Origin: Loktanella sp.
GTDB taxonomy: Bacteria > Pseudomonadota > Alphaproteobacteria > Rhodobacterales > Rhodobacteraceae
Length of the DNA: 33,972 nucleotides
Direction: 5' to 3'
NCBI GenBank assembly: GCA_024635625.1
Contig: JAGXIQ010000053.1
Coordinates: forward strand, 1-33,972
Every line of letters starts with the position of its first letter. The first letter of the stretch is position 1. Positions 1 to 7,758 of the stretch are shown here, piece after piece. The position numbers were made by a program, and so were the translations under genes. Under the pieces are notes generated by a model that was not told the DNA's origin, did not search any database, and worked only from the letters and a program-made list of their open reading frames with translations.

Positions 1-52
1 CGACGTAATCAAGCACGCGTTTCCGTAGCTCTATAGGATGCGGTTTGCCCAT
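1..52 (-). CDS. IS630-family transposase, N-terminal fragment
   Basis: The minus strand from position 52 reads MGKPHPIELRKRVLDYV and then leaves the window. This matches the conserved start of one IS630 transposase subgroup (M-G-K-P-H-P-x-E-L-R-x-R-V), which opens a helix-turn-helix DNA-binding domain. A GGCGAGG ribosome-binding sequence lies just upstream of the ATG. Only 17 residues are visible, so the DDE catalytic domain cannot be assessed. It is probably a different subgroup from the transposase at the right end of the window, because no shared terminal sequence is found there. Confidence 0.6.
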   Translation of the reverse strand, partial: MGKPHPIELRKRVLDYV

Positions 53-140
53 CCTCGCCCCCCATATCTGCCTCAGCAGCAGGGAACCACATCAAGCGAG
101 TTCTGGGAATCCTGAATCCAAACAACCGCAACACGCTCTA
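1..140 (-). mobile_element. IS630-family insertion sequence, 5' end (continues beyond window start)
   Basis: The stretch holds the first codons of a transposase on the minus strand plus about 85 bases of leader. Symporter homology resumes at about position 140, so the element's outer end lies at or just before it. A TA dinucleotide at 139-140 is a plausible insertion site, since IS630 elements insert at and duplicate TA. The exact terminus and inverted repeat cannot be confirmed because the other end of this copy is outside the window. Confidence 0.6.
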
Positions 141-1177
141 GCGGCGTCGGTAGCCGCGCCATGGGATACGCATTTTCCATCTGCCTGATTCTCAGCTTTG
201 GATTGATCTTCTCTGCCGTGCAAAGCAACTCTATCTCGGAAGAGATGTCAGAAGCGTTTGGTGTCCCCGGAATCGTAACTGGCGTGGTGATCGCGACGCT
301 GGCGGGTATTGTCATTTTTGGCGGCATCCGGTCGATTGCCAATGTCGCCGACAAGATCGTTCCGGCAATGGCCGGCATCTACCTGCTTGTGGCGATTTAC
401 GTACTGGCGATCCACATCACCGAAGTGCCCGCAATGTTGGCCCTGATTGTGAAATCGGCTTTTGGGTTCGAACAGGCCGCCGGCGGATTCACCGGTGGCA
501 TCATGGCCGCACTGATGAACGGCGTGAAGCGTGGCCTGTTTTCGAACGAGGCGGGTATGGGGTCTGCGCCGAACATTGCCGCCGCGGCCGTGCCCGATCC
601 GCATCACCCATCGTCGCAGGGTCTGGTGCAAGGACTTGGCGTATTTATCGACACGCTGATGATCTGCACAGCGACGGCGCTGATGATTTTACTATCCGGA
701 GCAGTGGATTACGGCCCAGATGGTGCGCAGGGCATGGTTCTGACGCAGAACGCGTTAAGCGAGCATATCGGTGCCGCTGGTCCGGCCTTTATTGCGATTG
801 CGATCCTATTCTTCGCCTTCACGTCCATCATTGGCAACTATTCCTACTCAGAATCGGCGATGGAGTTCTTGGGCCTTGGTGGCCGGGTGCCACTGTTAAT
901 TCTTAAAGCGATGGCGATGGGCATGGTCGTCTGGGGGGCGGTGCCGCCGGTGGCGGCGGTATTCAACCTTGCGGATGCCAGTATGGCGGTGATGGCGACA
1001 ATCAACCTTGTCGCCATCCTGATGCTGTCAAAGACTGTCACCACGCTGACCAAGGACTATTTTGGTCAAAAGGCGGCTGGAAAAGTACCGTTGTTCAGGA
1101 TCGATGAACACGACGGTTTGTCCAAGGGGATAGACGCCACAATTTGGAACCGCGACGTCGCGCAAGAACGCTCTTAA
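140..1177 (+). pseudogene. Sodium:alanine symporter (AGCS family), 5'-truncated by IS insertion
   Basis: Members of the AGCS family co-import alanine or glycine with Na+ and are usually about 450-550 residues. Here only about 338 residues remain from the first in-frame ATG at 161. The family's transmembrane repeats are clear: VQSNSI near the start, then GVKRGLFSNEAGMGSAPN, a hallmark segment, and several hydrophobic helices up to a normal C-terminus. Homology extends upstream of the ATG as GVGSRAMGY from about 143, and an in-frame TGA at 113 lies within the insertion-sequence leader. The missing part includes the region that normally carries the family signature GGxGALFWMW. A truncated protein could be made from 161 but would lack the first helices, so transport function is probably lost. 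Confidence 0.8.
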
Positions 1178-1190
1178 ACCGCGCTTTCCC

Positions 1191-1221
1191 ATGGCGGCCG
1201 CCTCTGCTATGCGGCGGCCAT
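1191..1221 (+). promoter_or_regulatory. Hairpin overlapping the start codon of the ABC-F gene
   Basis: Arms 1191-1201 and 1211-1221 pair at 10 of 11 positions around a 9-nt loop. The right arm contains the AT of the start codon at 1220-1222 and the only purine-rich bases upstream of it. In mRNA this GC-rich stem would hide the start. It may be a translational control element or part of a terminator for the symporter; no T-run follows, which argues against a classic terminator. Confidence 0.4.
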
Positions 1222-3073
1222 GCTCAAAATATCAGACATCACATATTCCGTTGAAGGCCGCACGCTGCTGGAAAACACCAGCGTCACCATTCCCACGGGT
1301 CACAAGGTTGGACTGGTCGGTCGCAATGGCACCGGCAAGACGACGCTTTTCCGCATCATACGTGGCGAGATGATCCTCGACACCGGCACAATTTCCCTGC
1401 CTCGTGGCTGGAAGATTGGTGGCGTCAGTCAAGAGGTGCCGGGCAACGAGGTCAGTTTGATTGACACCGTTTTGCGCGCTGACAGCGAACGCGAAGCCTT
1501 GCTGGCCGAAGCAGAAATCGCCACCGACCCGATGCGCATCGCAGAGGTGCAGACGCGCCTTGCCGATATCGACGCTTGGTCGGCTGAGGCGCGTGCGTCC
1601 ACGATCCTGAAGGGTCTGGGTTTCACTGACGAAGAACAGCGCATGCCTTGCTCCGCCTTTTCCGGCGGTTGGCGGATGCGCGTGGCGCTGGCCGCCGTGC
1701 TGTTTTCGGAACCTGATCTGCTACTACTCGACGAGCCGACAAACTACCTCGACCTAGAGGGCGCATTGTGGCTTGAGGCGTATATTGCCAAATATCCGCA
1801 CACGGTGCTGATCGTCAGCCACGACCGCGAACTGCTAAACCGGTCCGTCGGCGGCATTCTGCATTTGGAAAACAAAGGGCTGATTTACTACACCGGCACT
1901 TATGACATGTTTGCCCGGCAACGCGCTGAAAAGATTGCGTTGTTGACCTCTGCCGCGAAAAAGCAGGATGCCAAGCGCGAGCATCTGCAAAAGTTCGTGG
2001 ATCGCTTTAAGGCGAAGGCATCGAAAGCCAAGCAGGCCCAATCCCGCGTCAAAGCGCTGGAAAAGATGGAGACGATCCGCGTGCCCGCCGATGCGGCCCG
2101 GACTGTTTTCACCTTTCCTGAACCGGAAGAGCTGTCGCCGCCCATCATCAGCGTCGAAGGTGGCGCTGTGGGTTACGGCAACACGATTGTTCTTCACGAC
2201 CTGAACCTGCGCATCGACCAAGACGATCGCATCGCCCTGTTGGGCCGCAACGGCGAAGGCAAGTCGACGCTGTCGAAGATGCTGTCAAATCGTTTGGAAT
2301 TGGCACGTGGGACGATGGTCACGTCCAACAAGCTGCGGATCGGTTTCTTTGCTCAGCACCAAGTGGACGAACTGCGGATCCAAGAAACCCCGCTGGAACA
2401 CCTGATGCGCGAGCGCGCGGAAGAAGGTCAAGCCAAGCTGCGCGCCCGCCTTGCAGGCTTTGGCCTTGGCGCCGATCAGGCGGATACCGAAGTCGGCCGC
2501 TTGTCTGGTGGCCAAAAGGCGCGTCTGTCGTTGCTGTTGGCCACCTTGCCCGCACCGCACCTGCTGATCCTCGACGAGCCGACGAACCACCTTGATATCG
2601 AATCACGCGAAGCCTTGGTCGAGGCGCTGACTGCGTATTCGGGTGCTGTCATCCTCGTGAGCCACGACATGCACCTCTTGTCGATGGTCGCTGACCGTCT
2701 GTGGCTGGTGAAGGGCGGGAACGTAAAACCCTACGATGACGACCTTGAATCCTATCGCAAGATGCTGCTGACCCCTGAAAAGCAGCAGGAAAAGGCCAAG
2801 GCCGCTGCGCCGAAGGTCAAGAAGGCGACACGCGAAGAAATTATGGCCCTGCGTTCTGATGCTCGTAAGGGCGAGGAACGCGTGAACAAGATTAACGAGA
2901 TGCGCGACAAGCTGGCGAAGAAACTCGCCGATCCTGCCTTGTATGAAGACAGCCGCATCGGCGAACTTGCGACGTGGAACAAGAAATACGCTGAAGTGAT
3001 GGACGGTCTTGGCCGTGCCGAAGCAATGTGGATGGCGGCCTTGGAAAAACTGGAAAAGGCTGAAAAAGCTTAG
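1220..3073 (+). CDS. ABC-F family ATP-binding protein (YheS-like)
   Basis: This 617-residue protein has two ABC ATPase domains in one chain and no membrane helices, the layout of ABC-F proteins that act on the ribosome rather than in transport. Domain 1 has Walker A GRNGTGKTT, signature SGGWRMR and Walker B LLLLDEPTNYLDL. A basic, coiled linker follows (residues about 235-290, rich in Lys and Ala). Domain 2 has Walker A GRNGEGKST, signature SGGQKAR and LLILDEPTNHLDI. The first signature, FSGGWRMR, is the form typical of YheS. A charged C-terminal tail (about 540-617) is predicted coiled coil. A second ABC-F gene, uup, lies at 20767-22578. The start lies in a hairpin (1191-1221). The exact cellular role of YheS-type proteins is not settled. 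Confidence 0.9.
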   Translation: MLKISDITYSVEGRTLLENTSVTIPTGHKVGLVGRNGTGKTTLFRIIRGEMILDTGTISLPRGWKIGGVSQEVPGNEVSLIDTVLRADSEREALLAEAEIATDPMRIAEVQTRLADIDAWSAEARASTILKGLGFTDEEQRMPCSAFSGGWRMRVALAAVLFSEPDLLLLDEPTNYLDLEGALWLEAYIAKYPHTVLIVSHDRELLNRSVGGILHLENKGLIYYTGTYDMFARQRAEKIALLTSAAKKQDAKREHLQKFVDRFKAKASKAKQAQSRVKALEKMETIRVPADAARTVFTFPEPEELSPPIISVEGGAVGYGNTIVLHDLNLRIDQDDRIALLGRNGEGKSTLSKMLSNRLELARGTMVTSNKLRIGFFAQHQVDELRIQETPLEHLMRERAEEGQAKLRARLAGFGLGADQADTEVGRLSGGQKARLSLLLATLPAPHLLILDEPTNHLDIESREALVEALTAYSGAVILVSHDMHLLSMVADRLWLVKGGNVKPYDDDLESYRKMLLTPEKQQEKAKAAAPKVKKATREEIMALRSDARKGEERVNKINEMRDKLAKKLADPALYEDSRIGELATWNKKYAEVMDGLGRAEAMWMAALEKLEKAEKA

Positions 3074-3081
3074 CTCTTAGC

Positions 3082-3127
3082 CGCACTTTTCCTGCAATAC
3101 TCCGGCCGGTAGCATCTAAAAAGTGCG
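3082..3127. terminator. Inverted repeat after the ABC-F gene, possible terminator
   Basis: Arms CGCACTTTT (3082-3090) and AAAAGTGCG (3119-3127) are perfectly complementary over 9 bp and enclose 28 nt that contain a second small palindrome, CCGGCCGG. It sits 9 nt after the stop codon. There is no clear T-run at the 3' side of the outer stem, so the terminator assignment is tentative. Confidence 0.35.
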
Positions 3128-3161
3128 ACCGGCAGGACCTGAGTTTAGACGCAAAGCCCCA

Positions 3162-3177
3162 TTATTCGGCCGAATAA
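3162..3177. promoter_or_regulatory. 16-bp perfect palindrome upstream of the MarC-family gene
   Basis: The sequence TTATTCGGCCGAATAA is a perfect 16-bp dyad located 30 nt before the start codon of the MarC-family gene. Perfect dyads of this size just upstream of a gene often serve as operators for dimeric repressors. No adjacent regulator gene is present, so the binding protein is unknown and the role is inferred from position only. Confidence 0.35.
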
Positions 3178-3207
3178 GACGACCCACGGCTTTCGGAGGT
3201 TTCACCC

Positions 3208-3834
3208 ATGACCGACCTGCCCGCCCTTATTGCTGCTTTTACGGCTATGTTCATCGTGATTGACCCCATCGGTTTGGCGCCGCTGTTCATCGCGATGACG
3301 CAAGGGATGTCACAGGCCCATCGCCGGGCCATTGGCGCACGGGCCTGTTTGGTCGCGATCGGGCTGCTGCTGCTGTTCGCCTTCTTTGGCGAGGCGCTGC
3401 TAGAGTTCATCGGAATCTCGATGCCAGCTTTCCGCATCGCAGGTGGCGTACTGCTTTTCATCACTGCTTTAGATATGCTGTTCGAACGTCGGCAAGCCCG
3501 TCGGCAGGACAATGCAGAAGATGCGTTGGATCCAGCGCATGACCCATCGATCTTTCCCCTTGCGATTCCTCTGATTGCCGGACCGGGTGCGATCGCGACA
3601 ATCATTTTGCTGACTGGTCAGGCCGATGGGGCACTCGGGTTCGGCGCCGTGTTGGGTGTCATGCTCATCGTGATCGCAATGGTCTTCGCCATGTTCATGG
3701 CAGCCGGCCTGTTAGAGCGCCTACTGGGGAAGACCGGTATCAATGTGGTGACGCGCCTGCTGGGCATGTTGTTGGCGGCGCTGTCGGTGCAGTTCATCCT
3801 TGATGGGCTCAAGGGTTTCGGTCTGACGGGCTGA
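3208..3834 (+). CDS. MarC family integral membrane protein
   Basis: The 208-residue product has about six hydrophobic segments in the arrangement of the MarC/UPF0056 family. The conserved opening FIVIDPIGLAPLF corresponds to the family's N-terminal DPxGxxPxF motif, and IPLIAGPGAIATII matches the second conserved half (PLxxGPGxI). Despite the name, MarC proteins are not proven to cause multiple antibiotic resistance and their substrate is unknown. The start is well supported by a GGAGG at 3195-3199, 8 nt before the ATG. The protease gene follows 16 nt downstream on the same strand and may be co-transcribed. Confidence 0.9.
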   Translation: MTDLPALIAAFTAMFIVIDPIGLAPLFIAMTQGMSQAHRRAIGARACLVAIGLLLLFAFFGEALLEFIGISMPAFRIAGGVLLFITALDMLFERRQARRQDNAEDALDPAHDPSIFPLAIPLIAGPGAIATIILLTGQADGALGFGAVLGVMLIVIAMVFAMFMAAGLLERLLGKTGINVVTRLLGMLLAALSVQFILDGLKGFGLTG

Positions 3835-3850
3835 TCCCTATATCGGGTGT

Positions 3851-4429
3851 ATGAACACAGATCAGATTATGCAAATTACCTACCTTACACTGCTAGGCGG
3901 TGCGATTGTTGTTAGCTATTTCGTGTCGCAACGCGGGCAGATGGGTAAGGTGGCGCAGCAGGCCAGCATATGGGGGCTGATTTTCGTCGGCGGCATCGCC
4001 ATTGCGGGCATGTGGGGTGATATCCGACAAAGCATTGCACCGCAGCAAAGCGTAATCAGCGGCGGCGACATCGTGCTGCCGCGACAGGCGGATGGTCATT
4101 TTTATGCGCGGCTAGATGTAAACGGTCAGCCACTGACCTTTATGGTCGACACTGGGGCGTCCGAAGTTGTGATAAGCCGCGCGGACGCGGCTCGGATTGG
4201 GATCGACGCTGACGGTCTGCGCTATCTGGGGCAAGCAAGTACCGCCAATGGGATCGTACGCACGGCGCAAGTGACGCTGGACAGCGTTACATTGGGTGGT
4301 GTGACTTTGGCAGATGTACGTGCCGTCGTGAACGACGGTGCGATGGATGGGTCGCTTCTGGGGATGACTTATCTGCGTAATTTCAGCAACATTCAGATCA
4401 AATTCGATAATTTGATCCTGACGAGGTAA
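3851..4429 (+). CDS. Membrane-anchored retropepsin-like aspartic protease (TIGR02281 family)
   Basis: The 192-residue protein starts with two hydrophobic segments (about residues 8-25 and 37-53), followed by a soluble domain that probably faces the periplasm. The domain begins with FMVDTGASEVVIS, where Asp-Thr-Gly is the catalytic triad of retropepsin-like (clan AA) proteases. There is a single DTG, so activity would need a dimer, as in retroviral proteases. The rest (LGGVTLADVRAVV and LLGMTYLRNF) matches the flap and C-terminal parts of the family. The natural substrate is not known in this family. It is followed 4 nt later by a very small lipoprotein gene. Confidence 0.87.
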   Translation: MNTDQIMQITYLTLLGGAIVVSYFVSQRGQMGKVAQQASIWGLIFVGGIAIAGMWGDIRQSIAPQQSVISGGDIVLPRQADGHFYARLDVNGQPLTFMVDTGASEVVISRADAARIGIDADGLRYLGQASTANGIVRTAQVTLDSVTLGGVTLADVRAVVNDGAMDGSLLGMTYLRNFSNIQIKFDNLILTR

Positions 4430-4433
4430 TTCG

Positions 4434-4532
4434 ATGCGCTTGACCCTGACACTGACTTTGCTGCTGGCCTTGGCGGCTTGTGCCCAGACCTCGGAACTGC
4501 CCAAAGATTTCGACCCTACCTTCAGTTTCTAA
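4434..4532 (+). CDS. Putative 32-residue lipoprotein
   Basis: A 33-codon reading frame begins 4 nt after the protease stop. It encodes a Leu/Thr-rich signal helix, then the lipobox L-A-A-C with Cys16 as the predicted lipidated residue, and only 16 more residues (AQTSELPKDF and a Phe-rich end). That leaves a mature peptide of 17 residues. The length is far below usual gene-calling limits, but the signal, lipobox and tight spacing together support it. The function is unknown; it resembles small entericidin-like lipoproteins only in size and lipobox. The gene ends 18 nt from the convergent holC. Confidence 0.6.
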   Translation: MRLTLTLTLLLALAACAQTSELPKDFDPTFSF

Positions 4533-4550
4533 GGATTATTGGTTAACATT

Positions 4551-5006
4551 TTATCCTGCCTCGGCTTTCTTGACCCAGCGCCCATCTTCCTGCGCCCAGT
4601 ATTGTGCCGCGACGGCTGCCCCGGTCAGTGTTTTCCATTGGCCCCTTGCCCTTTGCAGGGCATCACCGTCCTGGCCATCGAACAGGATACAAGCCCGCTC
4701 TGCGGTTGCGATCTCGGCAGCGGTCAGGTCCGCACCGTCGACGCTCATGATGCAATCGAACCCTGTCCCGGGATGATCCAGTACAAGCAGGATTGGTTGA
4801 TTATCGTCATGATCGCCCGCCATTCCGTGCGCCCGAAAGCTATCGTCCGGACCTTCCCATAGCACCGTGTCGAGGCGTGCCAGCAAGGGCTGGTTGCGCC
4901 CCCGCACAAGCACGCGCCAACCCTGCGCCCGGGCCCGGTCCAGCAATTGCGGCAGGGCCTGATCCAGCGGGCTTTCGGTCAGGTGGTAGAAATAGACCGC
5001 TCCCAT
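4551..5006 (-). CDS. holC: DNA polymerase III subunit chi
   Basis: The 151-residue protein matches HolC in length and pattern. It has an N-terminal YFYHLTESPLDQALPQLL, then GWRVLVRG (strand-helix core), then LDTVLWEGPDDSFRAHG, the most conserved block (W-x-x-x-x-x-S-F-x-P/A-H). Near the C-terminus is ARGQWKTLTG, as in the family. Chi is part of the clamp-loader complex and links it to single-stranded DNA-binding protein. It follows pepA by 22 nt on the same strand; pepA-holC is a common bacterial pair. Confidence 0.9.
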   Translation of the reverse strand: MGAVYFYHLTESPLDQALPQLLDRARAQGWRVLVRGRNQPLLARLDTVLWEGPDDSFRAHGMAGDHDDNQPILLVLDHPGTGFDCIMSVDGADLTAAEIATAERACILFDGQDGDALQRARGQWKTLTGAAVAAQYWAQEDGRWVKKAEAG

Positions 5007-5028
5007 CAGTGCGCCCTGCCCGGTCCAG

Positions 5029-6495
5029 TCACTGTTCGTAGCGGTCGGCGATCAGACGGTTCAGCGCCATGACACCCCAACCGGTGGCACCCTTAGGGGC
5101 CAGTGCTGTCTCTGACTTGATCGACGCCACGCCGGCGATATCCAAATGGCACCATGGCATATCGTCTTTGACGAACCGCTTTAGAAATTGTGCTGCGGTG
5201 ATCGACCCGGCCAATCGCCCGCCAGAGTTCTTCATGTCGGCGATATGGCTGTCGATCATCTTGTCGTAGGCTTTGGCCATTGGCATGCGCCATGCGCCTT
5301 CGTTCTCAGCTTCTGCTGCTTTCAGAAAAGCGGCGGACAGATCGTCAGAGTTCGAGAAGACGCCAGCATTTTCGTGTCCCAGTGCCACCAGCATCGCGCC
5401 AGTTAGGGTCGCAAGGTTGATCATTCCGGTCGGCTTGAAGCGGTCCTGCGCGTACCATAGCACGTCAGCCAATACGAGGCGGCCTTCGGCGTCGGTGTTC
5501 ACGACTTCGATCGTATCACCCTTCATAGATGTCAGGACGTCGCCGGGACGGTAGGCGGTTGAAGAAGGCATATTTTCCACGATGCCGACGAGGCCCACGA
5601 CGTTTGCCTTCGCTTTCCGTAGCGCCAATGTGCGCATGACTCCTGCCACGACACCGGCGCCGCCCATGTCCATGGTCATATCTTCCATATTGGCACCGGG
5701 TTTCAGGCTGATGCCACCGGTGTCAAAGACAACGCCTTTGCCAACCAGCGCAAAGGGCGCTTCGTCACCGCCGCCATTCCATTGCATCACGACGACCTTT
5801 GATGGGCTGGCAGAGCCTTGCCCAACGGCGAGCAGTGCACCCATGCCAAGCTTTTTCAGGTCGTCTTCTTCAAGGATTTCGACCTCTAGTCCTAATTCCT
5901 GCATCGCCGCGAGCCTGGCTGCAAAATCGTCCGTCGTCAGCACGTTCGCCGGCGCGTTGGTCAGGTCGCGGGTGAAAAAGACGCCTTCGGCAATCGCCAT
6001 ACCGGGGGCTGCAAGCTTGGCGGTGGCCTCTGCGTCGTCGACCAAAAAGGTAACAGGACCGGGCCCGTCACCTTTGTCGGTCTTGTGATCGGTGAAGTTG
6101 TAAGCGCGCAGCGCTAGGCCCAAGGCGATATCCTCTGCGCGGGCGGCCTTACCCAGAAGGATGGACAATGGATGCTTGCCCTGCGCCTTCGCCAATTGCG
6201 CGCCAATACGGCGGGCAGAGGTTTGATCGGGTTTGGGATCTGTTTTGACGATCAGCACCGCGTCGGCGGCCAGACCTGCAGGAAACGACAGGCGCGTCAC
6301 GTCGCCGGGCTTAGCCTTGGCAAAAGCCTCGCTTTCTATCGCGCGGGTCAGGGCCTTGCGGGTCAGCGTGTTCACACGGCGCGCTGCGGCGTTCATCTTG
6401 CCACCCTCCCCGATGAGAACGGCCAGCAGGCCGGTGATGTCGGCCAGCGCCTCGGTATCGATGGCGTCAAAGCGGATGTCGGCGATCTGTGTCAT
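5029..6495 (-). CDS. pepA: Leucyl aminopeptidase (M17 family)
   Basis: The 488-residue length is typical for PepA. The C-terminal catalytic half shows GKGVVFDTGGISLKPG (metal-binding Lys and Asp), then DMGGAGVV, then the M17 signature NTDAEGRLVLAD, which carries the metal ligands Asp and Glu and the catalytic Arg. The N-terminal half is the more variable macro-like domain. The enzyme removes N-terminal residues, preferably Leu, from peptides in the cytoplasm, using two divalent metals. It is transcribed away from lptF, so the 130-bp gap 6496-6627 should hold both promoters. Confidence 0.95.
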   Translation of the reverse strand: MTQIADIRFDAIDTEALADITGLLAVLIGEGGKMNAAARRVNTLTRKALTRAIESEAFAKAKPGDVTRLSFPAGLAADAVLIVKTDPKPDQTSARRIGAQLAKAQGKHPLSILLGKAARAEDIALGLALRAYNFTDHKTDKGDGPGPVTFLVDDAEATAKLAAPGMAIAEGVFFTRDLTNAPANVLTTDDFAARLAAMQELGLEVEILEEDDLKKLGMGALLAVGQGSASPSKVVVMQWNGGGDEAPFALVGKGVVFDTGGISLKPGANMEDMTMDMGGAGVVAGVMRTLALRKAKANVVGLVGIVENMPSSTAYRPGDVLTSMKGDTIEVVNTDAEGRLVLADVLWYAQDRFKPTGMINLATLTGAMLVALGHENAGVFSNSDDLSAAFLKAAEAENEGAWRMPMAKAYDKMIDSHIADMKNSGGRLAGSITAAQFLKRFVKDDMPWCHLDIAGVASIKSETALAPKGATGWGVMALNRLIADRYEQ

Positions 6496-6627
6496 GGGGC
6501 GGGCTTTCTACTGCGTCATATGGGTTTGTCCCTTAGCTAGCGTTACAGCGCCGTAATGACCAGTTTGCAGTTTCGCCTGCGCCGCGCCTCGGCTAGTTTG
6601 CCGCAACCATTGCGCAGGACATCCCCA

Positions 6628-7758
6628 TTGGCTCGATTTGATCGCTATATGCTAAGCCAGTTGATGGTGACCTTCGGGTTCTTCAGCCTCGTTCTTGTGC
6701 TGATCTATTGGATCAACGCAGCAGTGCGCCTGTTCGACCAGTTGATCGCAGATGGTCAGGCCGCTGCCATGATCATTGAACTAATCCTGCTGTCGCTGCC
6801 CAACGTGATCCGTCTGGCGCTGCCGTTGTCGGCGTTTGCAGCCAGCGTCTATGTCACCAACCGTCTGTCGCAAGACAGCGAGTTGGTGGTCATGCAAGGG
6901 ACCGGCTTTAGCCCGTGGCGGCTGGCCCGGCCCGTTTTATATTTCGGGTTGATCGTGGCGGTTCTTGTCTCTGTCCTGATGCATGTATTGGTGCCGCTAT
7001 CGTCACAAGCACTGAACCAGCGACAGGCCGAAATTGCGCAAAACATCACTGCCCGCATATTGACCGAGGGTCAGTTCATAGAGCCGACGGACGGTATCAC
7101 CGTATACATCCGCGCAATCACGGCGGAGGGAGAGTTGCAGGATGTTTTTCTGTCGGACATGCGTGATCCAAAGTCAGAGGTGACTTACACTGCGCGGCGC
7201 GCATATCTGGTGCGCAACGCGGACGACACGCAATTGGTCATGGTGGATGGTATGGCGCAGAACTTGCGCACAGCTGACCAGCGACTGTTCGTTACCGATT
7301 TCAAGGATTTTTCTTATAATATCGGCGCGTTGATCAAGATTACACCGCGCGATACGCGGTCCTCTCGCGAGGTGATGACATGGGAGTTGCTATCACCGAC
7401 CCCGGCGTTAGAGGCCGAAACGAACCGTAGTGCTGCACAGCTTGTCACAGAGGCGCATGACCGGATTTCGCAGGCACTGCTTGGCAGTGTGGGGGGACTG
7501 TTGGGCTTCGCGGCACTGATGATTGGCAGTTTCAGCCGCTTCGGGGTCTGGCCCCAAGTCGTTTTCGCGATCTTTCTGATCATCGTGATCAAGGCGCTCG
7601 AAACGACGGGCCTTGATCTGGCGCGGACATCGCCGCAGATGTGGTTTGCGACCTATCTAGCGGTGGTTGTCGGTTTTGCGATGATTGCGGTGCTGTTGTT
7701 CGTGGCGTCCCGACCTTATTTGTTCAAGCGCAAACCAGTCCGGGGAGCGCAGGGATGA
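6628..7758 (+). CDS. lptF: LPS export ABC transporter permease LptF
   Basis: LptF forms, with LptG and LptB, the inner-membrane complex that extracts lipopolysaccharide. The preferred start is TTG at 6628, giving 376 residues that open ARFDRYMLSQLMVTFGFF, the usual LptF beginning; AGGA at 6616-6619 is spaced 8 nt ahead. An in-frame ATG at 6556 would add 24 residues of Arg-rich, unconserved sequence. The protein has three N-terminal and three C-terminal membrane helices around a periplasmic domain (about residues 120-270). The last codons overlap the lptG start (ATGA). Confidence 0.92.
   Translation: MARFDRYMLSQLMVTFGFFSLVLVLIYWINAAVRLFDQLIADGQAAAMIIELILLSLPNVIRLALPLSAFAASVYVTNRLSQDSELVVMQGTGFSPWRLARPVLYFGLIVAVLVSVLMHVLVPLSSQALNQRQAEIAQNITARILTEGQFIEPTDGITVYIRAITAEGELQDVFLSDMRDPKSEVTYTARRAYLVRNADDTQLVMVDGMAQNLRTADQRLFVTDFKDFSYNIGALIKITPRDTRSSREVMTWELLSPTPALEAETNRSAAQLVTEAHDRISQALLGSVGGLLGFAALMIGSFSRFGVWPQVVFAIFLIIVIKALETTGLDLARTSPQMWFATYLAVVVGFAMIAVLLFVASRPYLFKRKPVRGAQG

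Noticed and set aside
4793-5041. Plus-strand ORFs over holC
   Set aside because: HolC motifs on the minus strand are convincing, and the plus-strand readings have no domain.
5582-6088. 168-codon plus-strand ORF
   Set aside because: Antisense to pepA, Ser/Pro/Ala-rich as expected of a GC-rich shadow frame.
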